From: Cyclaneusma minus
Taxonomy: Eukaryota; Ascomycota; Leotiomycetes; Marthamycetales; Marthamycetaceae
Length of the DNA stretch: 64,000 nucleotides
Assembly: GCA_037179335.1 (NCBI GenBank)
Contig: JAKZHN010000018.1
Coordinates: forward strand, 248,001-312,000
Direction: 5' to 3'
Shown: positions 1-10,132 of the stretch, one piece after another
How the letters are laid out: each line of letters opens with the position of its first letter
Numbering within the stretch: position 1 is the first letter of the stretch
Position numbers and translations under genes: made by a program
The notes under the pieces: generated by a model
Database searches by the model: none
The model's input: only the letters and a program-made list of their open reading frames with translations
Told to the model about the DNA's origin: nothing

Positions 1-713
1 CGTAGAGGTCCGTTGAAGCAGTTGGAAAGCGTATGTGCAAAGAAACACGCAAGTGACCAAGATTTTATGTCACGATCGACGTGTGACAGCATTGATAACG
101 TCAAACCTACAACTTTTCGTTGCACATCGCAAAAGTCGAGATTATCGACGCTGTCAATTTCACCCGTTGCAAGAAGTCCCGGAGACAAACGAATGGGGCT
201 CGAAAGCCTTGTGTGGCATCCGCCTTTAGCTCTTGGCTGCAGACAGCCTAGAGAATTTTTCGATCATCGGAACTGATGTCTTCCAGACAATGGAAAATCC
301 CCAGAGCGAAGCTTCGAAGGGTCTACGAGGCGTCCAAGAAACCCTGAAAGTCAAGCCCGATATCAAAAGTGCCGTGACCCTATGTGCTCACCAGGAATGT
401 AGGGTCTGAGTCTCTCCAATTCCTATCTCATCATCTGATATCGTCCTTTTAGGGATCCTCAAGGTAACCACGTTCCTCAACTTCTTCATCCCGAGCCCCC
501 GACGCCGTTCCACTTAAATTTTCACCAAGCGCTTCATCGAAGAGTCTCGAAAACTCTGACGTGATGGTCACCGGTAGGATGGAATGCCCTGGGTATCTGA
601 TATCATATTGCCAGTCATCCTGAGGGCAAACACGTTCCTCGAATTCTTCATCCCGAAGCCCGAGAGTCTCTGAACTTGCTCATCCGGTGAAATTAGAAGC
701 TTCTGGAGCCTAC
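1..713. other. Left edge, no supported gene
   Basis: Open frames here are short, overlap on both strands and show no recognisable domain. The only structure I see is an imperfect duplication at 434-663, listed separately. The last part is the 3' flank of the acyltransferase gene that ends at 714. Confidence 0.5.
434..663. repeat. Imperfect direct duplication
   Basis: Copy 1 (about 434-497) and copy 2 (about 596-663) share a start TCTGATATC, then CACGTTCCTC and TTCTTCATCCCG in the same order and spacing. Both are followed by a GAGTCTC motif. The copies have diverged by substitutions and small indels, so this is an old local duplication of roughly 160-bp period. Confidence 0.5.
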
Positions 714-2402
714 CTACCGCATCTTACCCGCCCCCTCAAACCTTCTCAACCCAACATCACAAACCAGCCTCTCCATGGCCCCAGATTCCAGATGCACTCC
801 CAAATCCACCCCGCCATCCGTCCAATGCCCGGTGTGCCCCTCTCCCAGCCCCCCATTCCTTCCCTCCCCAATATCCACTACCACCACAATACCATCCATG
901 CCGCCCATAATCGGCTCCACATACCTCACTCTCTCTGTCCCTCCAAAGTCCACCTCGTAAGCACCTAGCCTCGCCCAGCTCGTGACGATCACGTGGTCTC
1001 GGCCGAGGAAACATTGCCAGAGGCGCTGTGGACAGGGCTCATAAGCAGCATCGTGGAGCATGGCGGAGATCTCCGAACTGCCATATTTGCTCAATGTGGT
1101 TTTGATTTCTTTGGCTACTTTGGCGAGTTTTGCATCGTCGCCGACGGCTTTCTTCTCAGCAGAAGTGGACGTGCTAGGAGATCCGTCAGCGCTTGCCATT
1201 GTTCCTGGAAGCGATATCGTGGTGTTCAGGATCGGGCTTCCAAGGAAAGCTTCTGGCAAGGGCGGATCAACACGTTTGCGAATGCCGAACGTATAGTGCA
1301 TATACACATGTTCGCCAGTTTTACTGTGTCCTCGAGCAGCGTTGATATGCGTCCACATGTGTGCCACGAGCGCATCATGTCTCGAGATCTTGATATCTCT
1401 CGAAGCAGATGTAGCAGCTTCATACATGCGCGATATCTCGGGGCCCGAGAAGTGGAACACGTAATAAGAGACTGGTGCTTTGACATCCCACTTTCCCCAA
1501 GGGATCAGCGTCCCAGGGCTTGCAGCAGGGCTAGAGTAGTGCGTCTGAAGAGGTGTCGGGACGGGCGTAGGGCCCCAGGGTGATTTGACAGGACCGGAGT
1601 TATTGAACCAGTCGAAGCGGGAGGATGGGAGGGAGTGTGCTACTGCGAGGATGGAGGGGTCCGGGTGGGAGGAGTCGATCCATCCTGCTGCTGTGCGGTC
1701 GAGTGCTTGGGGATCGAAGACTGGAGTTGGAACGGGGAGAGGGGAGGAGGTGAGTAGGGCGTAGGAGATGCTGGACCAGGAGTGCATGAATGTGGAGAGG
1801 GTTTGGGCGTCGCCGAGGCAGTGGGTGAGTTTGGCGGCGATGGCGGTGCTGCCACAAGCAAATTTGGTGACTTGGATTATTAGGCCGGGAGCGCTGACGT
1901 CGGAGGTTTTGAATGCTGGTTGTGTGGATGGGAATAGTTCATCTGATGGCAGCTTGGATGCATCCCATGCTTTGTTCTTAGCTAGTCGCTCAGCTTGGCT
2001 AGGAAGGAAACTGGCTAGACGCTTCGGAGACTCGGCGGTGGTGAAGTCAACTCCAGGATCTGAGGATGAGTTGTAGGTAAGAAAAATGCGACCATAACGG
2101 TTGGTGTGATCGGTATTCGAAGAACCTGGGTCGGGACCTGAAAACGAGAGCTTTCCACACCATTGTGGGTAGAAGTCTAGAGTCTTTTGAAGCGATAGTG
2201 AAAGGTGAGATGGAGTTAGAGATGCTTGAGGGGGTGTAGGGGGGTCGAAGAACCAGACTGCAGCACAAATTCCGAAATTCACCACGGTTGAGTCGACGAT
2301 GGAAAGTGGGACGGAGCGGGTATCCCATTCTCGTGACTCGGGAAATAGTCGTGTGGTGAATATAACTTGGATACCAAGGGAGGAGGGTGTACAACTATCC
2401 AT
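714..2402 (-). CDS. BAHD-type acyltransferase
   Basis: A single uninterrupted frame of 562 residues. The BAHD family transfers acyl groups from CoA thioesters to hydroxyl or amine acceptors, usually in the cytosol and often in secondary metabolism. Three landmarks are visible. The catalytic HxxxD motif is HCLGD at residues 194-198. A central SRHDALVAHMW at 340-350 matches the conserved segment that begins the second half of the fold. The structural DFG motif is at 485-487 (YEVDFGGTE), where plant enzymes have DFGWG. The length fits fungal members, which carry extra loops; a Ser/Thr/Ala-rich loop at 400-425 is one. The start at 2402 is the first Met and precedes the conserved N-terminal PLSIVD strand. 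No partner biosynthetic gene is adjacent, so acceptor and donor are unknown. Large antisense frames over this gene are GC-driven shadows. Confidence 0.85.
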   Translation of the reverse strand: MDSCTPSSLGIQVIFTTRLFPESREWDTRSVPLSIVDSTVVNFGICAAVWFFDPPTPPQASLTPSHLSLSLQKTLDFYPQWCGKLSFSGPDPGSSNTDHTNRYGRIFLTYNSSSDPGVDFTTAESPKRLASFLPSQAERLAKNKAWDASKLPSDELFPSTQPAFKTSDVSAPGLIIQVTKFACGSTAIAAKLTHCLGDAQTLSTFMHSWSSISYALLTSSPLPVPTPVFDPQALDRTAAGWIDSSHPDPSILAVAHSLPSSRFDWFNNSGPVKSPWGPTPVPTPLQTHYSSPAASPGTLIPWGKWDVKAPVSYYVFHFSGPEISRMYEAATSASRDIKISRHDALVAHMWTHINAARGHSKTGEHVYMHYTFGIRKRVDPPLPEAFLGSPILNTTISLPGTMASADGSPSTSTSAEKKAVGDDAKLAKVAKEIKTTLSKYGSSEISAMLHDAAYEPCPQRLWQCFLGRDHVIVTSWARLGAYEVDFGGTERVRYVEPIMGGMDGIVVVVDIGEGRNGGLGEGHTGHWTDGGVDLGVHLESGAMERLVCDVGLRRFEGAGKMR

Positions 2403-2622
2403 GATGTAGGTAGGCAGTTGGATGGTTGAAGAATGAGGTCCGAATGGAGTCGAGAGATCTTGAGACGAAATTCAGACGAAACGCGAGTTGATGACTTCAA
2501 CTTGAAGGGAACTTGAATTACAAGTTGGAATAGAATCGACATCAACTTGGTTCAGAGTCCTACCTGAAGCCTTTATGAATACTTTACTCTGTTCAGCTGC
2601 ACCTGGCAAAATAACAGGTTAC

Positions 2623-2678
2623 GGCGTCGTGCTAGAGGGACGGCGACTCCGGCGTCGTACTAGGGGGACGGCGACTCC
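2623..2678. repeat. Tandem repeat, two 28-bp units
   Basis: Units 2623-2650 and 2651-2678 are adjacent and differ at two positions only. Each contains GGCGTCGT and GGGACGGCGACTCC. It lies about 220 bp upstream of the acyltransferase start codon, so it could act as a repeated regulatory site or be a simple replication duplication. I see no further copies in the window. Confidence 0.75.
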
Positions 2679-3947
2679 GACGACGACCTTGTCCACAGAT
2701 TATGCTGTGTCGATGAGTTGTATATGTTGCTTCAAGCGTGCCCGTTCTTCACCTTCCCAGAAATGCCCATGAGATTGATTGACTCACAATTGGAAACTGC
2801 CAGTAGAGTAGAGCACCCGATTCCTGGGAAAAGCTGATGGTACGAGTTGGAGTTCGACAGGAGAAAGGAGAAAGCGGGCTTCCAGTCGTGATGAGGTGGT
2901 GTTGACAGAATTTGAGTCAGGCGGTTTGTGCCACCATAAGCGGCATGGTCCGTGCGTCTGGGCCCATATTTTCTGTCACACCACATAGGACGGCGGGATT
3001 GGCCTTTCAACATAGCTTCGACACCACCGAGACTGCATTTCAGCGATGATAATGAAGTCTTCATTTCCATGAAACGCTGCCGTTGGACCTCGAGGAGCAG
3101 AGGTCGTACATTCATCCGAAATACCGCGCAGAGGGCAAGTGGCGCTGAGACAGTCAGCAAACAATTCAAGTCACGTGTCTGAGAATGGGGAAGCGAGGGC
3201 TACCTTCAATATTCCGTGTCTCGACTCTCGACCTCGCTCTCCATCCCCAGGAAAGATGATCACCATGATCGCCATGGCTCAGTGCTCACGTCAACATCCC
3301 AACTACTCTACTGACGCACGCCTAGAGTCGCCGCCGGGCTCTGGAATGTGGCCAACGGTGAGTCTGGATTCCTCTCAGTCGGCCTCAATCGTTTGAGATC
3401 AAGCCTCTTCGTTTCAAAGCTTTCTCTATGTTCTGTGTTACTTAGCTCTGTATCGGGCACTGATTTGGGGCGTCTTCTCAAGTTTCGACCGCTCTCATTG
3501 TGTAGTTTCCCCTAGGCACACCTCCTAAGTACTAATTTGGGGCACTGGGCCTAAATATTTTCATTATTTTCTCGGGTTATCGGAACATCAGACAGTAGGT
3601 ATCATTATCTGGAAACGATCTTCTAGGTCCCGCGCAGAGGAAGTTTTCCTCCATCTTGCACGAAACATGGCTTCATCCTTATTTTCTGTGTATGATGATA
3701 ATGAAGTTCAAGAGGCTCAACCGATAAGCTTATACGGGAAATCTGTATGCAGGTCCCGCCAGTTCTATTGAAACAGCTGATTCTGTCACGGCCTGAATCA
3801 AGGGTGAACGAACACTCAGTCTTGGTGGTGGTGGGCCGGTGTCTCGATTTTCACATTCCGCCTTGCTTGATAGCCGAGCACCCCTTTCCTCGCTGAGCTC
3901 ACCATGATGTTCGGGCCTCTTCCTCTGGAACAGGTCTTCTCACAGGC

Positions 3948-3954
3948 ATATAAG
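3948..3954 (+). promoter_or_regulatory. TATA-like box of secreted protein gene
   Basis: ATATAAG within GCATATAAGGC, about 130 bp upstream of the ATG at 4084, followed by a C/T-rich leader typical of fungal 5' ends. Position and sequence are suitable. The call rests on these two facts alone. Confidence 0.4.
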
Positions 3955-4083
3955 GCTGGCTGCCCCAGCTTGAATTGATAGCAGACATCCCATCGACGAC
4001 AAACCAAGAGCAGCCTTTCATTCTGCCGACCCAAGGACCAATCCCGCCTACCCAAGTCTTTCTTTCTTCAGGCTCTGTGAGCC

Positions 4084-5897
4084 ATGCGTTCCGAATCTAT
4101 TATCTGCGCTGTTGCGCTTTTGTCATCTTCCGCCATTGCTTCCCCCGGATTCAAACGGGAAGACGAGGTTTGTCCCTTCTCGGCTAGGTGGCGAAAATAT
4201 TCTAACAATGAGATCCAGGCTGCTAGTCCTGCCCAGGAAGGATGGCTGGGTCGCCTGTTGAACAGAGGGACCCCTCATGTCATCGTGAGCACTGATGATG
4301 GTGCTGCTTTGGATGGTAATGAGGGCGACGTGGTCAAGAGAGCCGACGAGACAGAATCCGCCGACGCCACGAGTTCGGTGGATGCCAACGGTGACTGGTT
4401 CGGCTGGCCTTTCTGGAAGCACCACACCGGCACCGATGATGGGACAACCTCGTCGACGCCCCTTCCCTCGGCCACGTCTTTCTCACACGTCAGTGCTAGC
4501 GAGACTCCTACTCTCAGCCACTACTCTTATTCACTTCACACCACATCCGACTCTGCTCACACTACATCCTACTCCTACGGCTACCTTCCCCACACTACAT
4601 CCTCCGCTTCTCTTTCTGTGAGCACGGATGACCCGAGCACGGCTGAGGGCCCTGGGGGCGTTCACCGCACCGCAACCGCAACCGAGACCGAGACTGAGAC
4701 TGTGACCGAGACCGCGACCGTGACAGTGTCCCATAGCTCTTGTAAGTGGAAGTTTCCAATCCTGCAGTTATATAGGTAACTTCCGGGTGATGTCCTGGGA
4801 GCATTTCAGAACTGAATAGCAGAAATAACTAGAATTTTACGCTGACTTGAAGAATAGCTATCACATTGACTGCGTTGACCACTTCAACCGACACCGCCAC
4901 CGTGACCGCCACAGCTTATCACACAGTCACGGAGACCGAAACAGTCACCGCCGGCGCCGATGCATCTTTCACATCGTTCACTCGACGGGCCAGTCCTGTC
5001 AGCGGCACTGGCGTGTTCTCGTATGGCACTGGAGCCATTGGGACTGCCGCTGGCACTGGAGCTACCGCTGCACCGATCGCTCCATCTTTCACTGCGTCCT
5101 ACAACCTGTCCATCACCCACTCATTCGCCTCCAGCCGAATTCCCACATCCATTCCTTTCAGCGGTGTAATCTTGTCAACTGCGGTCTCCCCCGTGGCAAG
5201 TGCATCTGGTACTGCGGCATCGGGAATTGACCCCGTCCGAGGCTCCCACACATTGTCTGCCTCTGGAGGCTTCTCAACGGTGCTTTCCAGCATCATCTTG
5301 TCTACCGCAGCACCATCGGTATCCTTTGCGCCTTTCCCCTCCTCAAACTTGTCTAGCTTCTCTTTCTCCCTACCTGCCACCACCTCCTCTGGGGCGTCGG
5401 TTACCACCACTGTTGCCGCCAATCCGCCCCCAGAGAGCGTCAGCGTATCTGCCACCGCCACGACATTTGCCACTTCGTCTGTGGTTGCCAGCTCGTCCGC
5501 CACAGCTTCTGCCAGCGCAGTGCCCACCACCGACGAGCCCATCTGCAACATTCAAGGTATCCCCAACGGCAACAACCTGCTCTTCACAGAAACCTACCAG
5601 TCTGCCAACATGGTTCCCACCCAGGCCGGCTGTTACGAGCTCTGCAACGTAAGTTTGCTTCCAGCATCGCCTTATCAATGCGACACAATATACTGACTGA
5701 ATTCCTTACCTCAGGCTGATGTGGGTTGCTTGTCATACGAGTTCTGGCACGACGATGACACCGGTGCACCCCGCTGCTCTGCTTTCAGCGCGACCGTCAA
5801 GTACTCGCTCTACGAGGCGACGCCAAACGGATACCTCTTCAGCGACCTTGCATGTGGCCCGCCAGGCTCCGTCAACGGTCCTCCCGAGCCTTTTTAA
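4084..5897 (+). CDS. Secreted Ser/Thr-rich protein with C-terminal Cys (PAN/apple-like) domain
   Basis: I join four exons: 4084-4167, 4219-4741, 4858-5648 and 5715-5897 (526 codons). The introns are 51, 116 and 66 bp, GT..AG, with CTAAC, CTGAC and CTGAC branch sites; the phases agree. A signal peptide covers about residues 1-20 (ICAVALLSSSAIAS). Two Lys-Arg sites, GFKR near residue 24 and VVKR further on, look like Kex2 processing sites. The middle is low-complexity Ser/Thr/Ala, with threonine-glutamate runs (TETETETVTET) on both sides of intron 2, suited to heavy O-mannosylation at the wall or outside. The C-terminal ~85 residues carry six or more Cys (CNIQG, GCYELCN, GCLSYEF, RCSAF, LACGPP), the spacing of fungal PAN/apple-like or related extracellular binding domains. 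There is no GPI signal or transmembrane tail. A role in adhesion or as an effector is inference only. Confidence 0.75.
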
Positions 5898-7905
5898 ATT
5901 TATGTCTACATCTTTGGTGGTCAGATGTTTAAAAAGACCATCTACACTTCTTGGGATGTTCTCGAAGCTTACAACACTTCGCTTGGTTTGATTGACCCTT
6001 TTTGACAGGGAGGCATATTTGGAATTGATAATGGTTAGTGCCTCGGTCTGTATGTGTCAGGATTATTTATCACTTGCAGTCAAGGGACCTCCAACCTATT
6101 AGCTTTTTACCAATACACACACAAGCTCCTCGCAATCTTTCGTCTCATGCAATTCGACTTTGTGTGTGAATAATTACTTCCCAGTAATCCGGGCCTAGAC
6201 ACTTGCCTGGCTTCATGCTGCAGGAAATGGACGCAGGACGCAGGTCCGCAAGTGATTTTTCTGTAGGTCTTAGACAAAACATCTCGCATTTAAGCTCGCA
6301 TTCATCTCGCATTCAGTTCCCGCCCTGCAGCTGTACTGAGCGGGATATGGTAACACAGCATGCTGTCATCGCCAATTCTTCCGCGTCCCGAGGCAAGGGA
6401 GCCGAGCTAGGGGTTCCGGGTTAGGGAGGTTTCCTTGATCCTTTTTCGGGACCGGGGACTTGCTCCGACTCTAGGGACAAGGTTGACGTTGGGGCCTTTG
6501 GAGAAAGTCCCAGCCAGCTTGAGGAATGCGGAGGTGATGTCAAGTGGGCCGAAAGCTGAGGAGTTGAGGAATCGATGTTCAGTAATCCGTCCTTTTCGTG
6601 TAGTCAGCACGTCATTTGGGACGTCGATCTACTGCGTATCGTACCTATGAACGCGTTTATTGTGTAGAAGCGAGATAGCGGCCGCGAGGTTCTTCAAAGT
6701 GATCTGGAGGATTGGAAGGATGTCAGTTCTCATGGCCTGCATCATAAGACGTCTGTTTAATACGTACCGTACCGCCGGAAAGGGGGCAGCTTCACCCTCA
6801 AAATGAGTCTGGTCTAGCCTGAAAAGGGGTCATCTTCATCCCGGACAACCTCCAAAACAAGTCAGCTTCACCTTGGCAAAAGTTTCAGCTTCCATTACAA
6901 AGGAGAAGCTTCACTTTCTTTTCCATTGTTATTATCCCCAAGCCTCTCCCTTTTGACTGGCTATCATATCACCGGAAAGAAGACGTGGCCAGCAGCAGAT
7001 CTCTTCAATGGCTGACCTGTATAACGCGGCAGAGAAGATGTTCTGGGGCATTACCTTCCAGGCTCCCTCTCAATGGTGACTACCTATCACCGCTGCATAA
7101 GCCAGCTGTCGACATAGTTGGTTGCAGCTTCCACGAGACCCCGGACCCCACTGTTCTCTTCCTGTTTCGCATTCATCCTATTGTCGACAAGGCCTGGTAT
7201 TGATTTTCTGCTAGATCACTTGCTATTATCAGAGAATCGAGTGGTCTTGGCTTACGAGGCTCCCAGATGTGAAAAATCCTCTCGCGCACCAACGCCCTCC
7301 ACCATTTTACATCTCTCTCCACCATCTTCACCTCTCCCCACCATCTTTGGCTCACCCTATCATGACCACCTTTTCCCGCGGCCTTCACCCCTTTTCAATA
7401 CCTTCACTTTCCTCCACTACCTTTGTCCCCATCATCTTCAGTTAATCTTTCTTCGCCACCTTTGTCCCCTTCACCTTCATCCATCAGAATTCTGCTTTTC
7501 CACCTTTCGCCCTGGGTCGCCCTCTAATTCCTATATCCCCCACTGCCTCACCCAACTCCACTACCCAGCAAACCCTCTTCGAACCACCAGGAAAGTACAA
7601 GGCCTCTCCATAGGAGCCCGTTACCTTGCACCCTCACTGCACCAGTGAATAGTGGGGTCGGCTAATCCCCATTATTGCTATGCCTCGAACAAGTGCGACC
7701 CGGAGCTCTTGACACCCTAGACTTGAGACGAAGAATTTACGCCGGCGATTTAGTTGCATCGCATGATATCGAGAACGAAACTATCGTTTACAAACGTCCT
7801 ATACAATCTGCAAGGATCTATAATACCGTTTTCCTGGCATTGCGCGCAGCACAGCCGTTCCCTTATTTCTCTCTCAGAGGCCCATTAATTTCCATATCTA
7901 GGTAC
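5898..7905. other. Intergenic, no supported gene
   Basis: This separates the 3' ends of two convergent genes, the secreted protein and the MFS transporter. Short frames on both strands show no domain. It contains three short tandem CTCGCATT units (6281-6316), several spaced CAGCTTCA/CATCTTCA motifs (6788-6920) and a pyrimidine-rich tract listed separately. Confidence 0.5.
7285..7530 (+). repeat. Pyrimidine-rich low-complexity tract
   Basis: About 245 bp that is almost purine-free on the + strand. It has recurring CCACCATCTT / CCTTCACC / CCACCTTTGTCC motifs. It lies beyond the 3' end of the MFS gene and opens a 176-codon Pro/Ser/His-rich frame on + that I regard as a product of the composition, not a gene. 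Confidence 0.6.
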
Positions 7906-9728
7906 CTACATCATCGCCGTCCGGTCTGTTGGCCCTGGCCACCTCTTTCTCCATCGCTCGCCGAATACGAAGATGATCGGAATGAAAAGGACGAAACCTC
8001 CAAGCAGGCCAATGTAAATGGCGAATGTTCTCAGATACCTCATGCTCGCGATCCACTCGCTGATATCGAGGACGAGCCCGAACGTTATGATGGAACGGAA
8101 ACTCCCGATGCTGACAAGTGCTGGGCCCGCAAGGTGAGGATAACACTCGAGAACGTACACCATGCCGATTGTATTGGTACCTAGATAGCCGAAAACGATG
8201 AAACCGAATGCCGTTAGGAAAGCAGCCCAGCTGTATTTGTCCGGATTGTCACCAGCCAGTCCAAATAAAATGCAACCTATCAATGAGATCACTGTGGGAG
8301 GGATCAGGTTCAGGGCCTGGAACTCGGGATCGCGTCGTCCTCTGCGTTTAGCTAACCAATTGGCAAATCGGTCCGCCCCGTATCCCGAGATGACGAATAC
8401 TGCCAATACTGATACGAGCACAGCGAAGAGTACGAAACCCAGATGCATGAATGGCCAGGCCCACGGCTTAGCGATCAACTGCGGCGCAACAGTATATCCA
8501 GCACTCAGTGCTGCGGCGATTGTGACCGAGTTCAACAACGTGATGAACAAGACATGGGGGTAGAAGAACGTCTGAAAAACGTGCAACACGGCAACTGCAC
8601 CACGCTTCCAGTAGATTGGGCCCTGCTGGATCTTGAGATTCTTCCATTTGGAACGGCTTCCCGTGATCTCTGGTCGAGATTGTCCCGGAGGTAGAGGCTG
8701 GCGTGGGATACCGTCTGTTCTTTTTATTGGCAAGTGTAGACCAAAGCCAGAAACAATAACTTACTTGTCTCACTCTTAGACCGAGAGTAACGGGTCTCTG
8801 CTAGAAAGAAGAACATCCCGATCCAGAAAACCCCAGCAATGGCCGTCGTGATATAATATATCCATCGCCAACTCAGTCTGAGCACGATCCAAGGCGAGGC
8901 AATACCCAGAGCAATGATCAATAAGCCTTGAAGGCCATAGACCACGCTGATGGCTCTGTTCCGCTGGTGCAAGAAGAAAATGTCGGAAATAATGAAAGGT
9001 ATCAAGCTCTCGACGGTTCCAGCGCCAACTGCTTGTACTGCTCTAGCCGCTAGGTGCGAATCCAAAGAACCACTCGCTCCAGCCCATACCGCACCTGCCA
9101 TGGCAATCAATCCGGTCCCGAGAATGACGGGTCGTCGTCCGAAGGTAATGGCAAGTGGCACCAAAAAGAGATTCGAAATTCCAATCATCAAGACTGGAAG
9201 CGATGCCAAAAGGAAAATCTTCCAGATCGGTGGACCTCCCAACTTCTTCAGCGCTTGCAGGGAATTGAGGCCCTCCGGTAGATGTATTTCTTGGAGGACT
9301 TTCGGGTTTATACCAGCATACTGGAGCACAAAGACTGGGAGCATAGCGCCTAGCACAAGTTCGGCGGCAGCCGCCATTGCTCCGACTGTGAAATCATCGT
9401 CAGTATGATCAACGAGGCCGCGTAGTGAAGAAAGGTCTTACAGAGACAGATCGAGACTAATGAAGCCGCTTTATGCCATGTAGGAAGATTGAGTGGGTCT
9501 GACAATGGTTAGCTGGAACAAAGTACTTTGGACATCTCTCATACCATCTGGATCACTCGAGGGCATAGGAATCAAGTTGATCTTGTCTCCATCCCAGAGA
9601 GAAACAGTCTGTTCAAGCGCGAGCTCATTGCTGTCTTTTTGCAGTGATATATCCGTATATGTATTCTGGTGATAAATTTTGTCTTCACCCCGGCGATAGT
9701 TCTTTTTCGCATTATCGAGAGACGACAT
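7906..9728 (-). CDS. MFS transporter, DHA1-like
   Basis: I join four exons on -: 9728-9545, 9498-9442, 9385-8765 and 8714-7906 (556 codons). The introns are 46, 56 and 50 bp and all phases agree. The encoded protein is a major facilitator of the plasma membrane, of the fungal group with a soluble N-terminus ending in DPLNLPTWHKAASL followed by the first membrane helix. The loop after helix 2 has the family A-motif (ITFGRRPVIL), and helix 4 has the AVQAVGAGTVESL signature. About twelve hydrophobic helices can be counted, with a charged central loop (SRSKSE to SKWKNL) between the two halves. The C-terminus is basic (GERWRKRWPG). The ATG at 9728 was chosen because it gives a typical 60-residue hydrophilic head; an upstream in-frame Met exists. 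The substrate cannot be read from sequence. The intron joining exons 3 and 4 uses the second AG, which alone keeps the frame. Confidence 0.85.
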
Positions 9729-10020
9729 CCTGAACAACCTGGAATGCAGTAAGACTGGAGCACAAAGGGGAATCGAAACTGGCATCAACTTCCAGGGATA
9801 CAATGCGATCTTGTACCTCCCGTTATAGAGTTCAGTGGAAACTTTCCGAGGCATAAAACGTCGACATCCAGGGTTTGATCTTGATGTAATAAGAGGGATA
9901 TCTCGTAACAGGCACATAGTAGTAGTGAGTAGAGCGACATCTTGCTGGTGCAGATTACATACATTCGTTGTTTGAAGCTGCTGGTGTAAAGCATCTCAAC
10001 TCCGGTCTATAAGTGTAGGA

Positions 10021-10132
10021 TGTAACGGGGTCTATGGACCGCCTTTCCAGACCCCTCCGGAAAAGGCGGGAAGGGAAAGGGCGGCCCTAAGACCGACCAA
10101 TTAAAGCTCCGTAAAACATACTAAAAGTTACA
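10021..10132. mobile_element. Possible short solo LTR or MITE
   Basis: A 112-bp stretch beginning TGTAAC and ending GTTACA, a perfect 6-bp terminal inverted repeat with TG..CA ends. Inside is an imperfect hairpin (CCGCCTTTCC / GGAAAAGGCGG). It lies about 290 bp upstream of the MFS start codon. I find no target duplication next to it and no second copy in the window, so the call is tentative. Confidence 0.3.

Larger units (their letters stand above)
2403..4083. other. Intergenic, divergent promoters
   Basis: This lies between the starts of two divergent genes, the acyltransferase (leftward) and the secreted protein (rightward), so it should hold both promoters. A 145-codon frame on - (2732-3169) starts with a hydrophobic stretch but matches no family I recognise and overlaps other frames; I do not call it. 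A GC-rich tandem repeat (2623-2678) and a TATA-like site (3948-3954) are listed separately. Confidence 0.5.

Noticed and set aside
993..1583. 196-codon frame on + antisense to the acyltransferase
   Set aside because: It lies wholly over a gene with clear motifs on the other strand and has no domain of its own.
714..9728. Secondary-metabolite cluster (acyltransferase plus MFS transporter)
   Set aside because: No synthase, oxidase or regulator is present, and an unrelated secreted protein gene lies between them.
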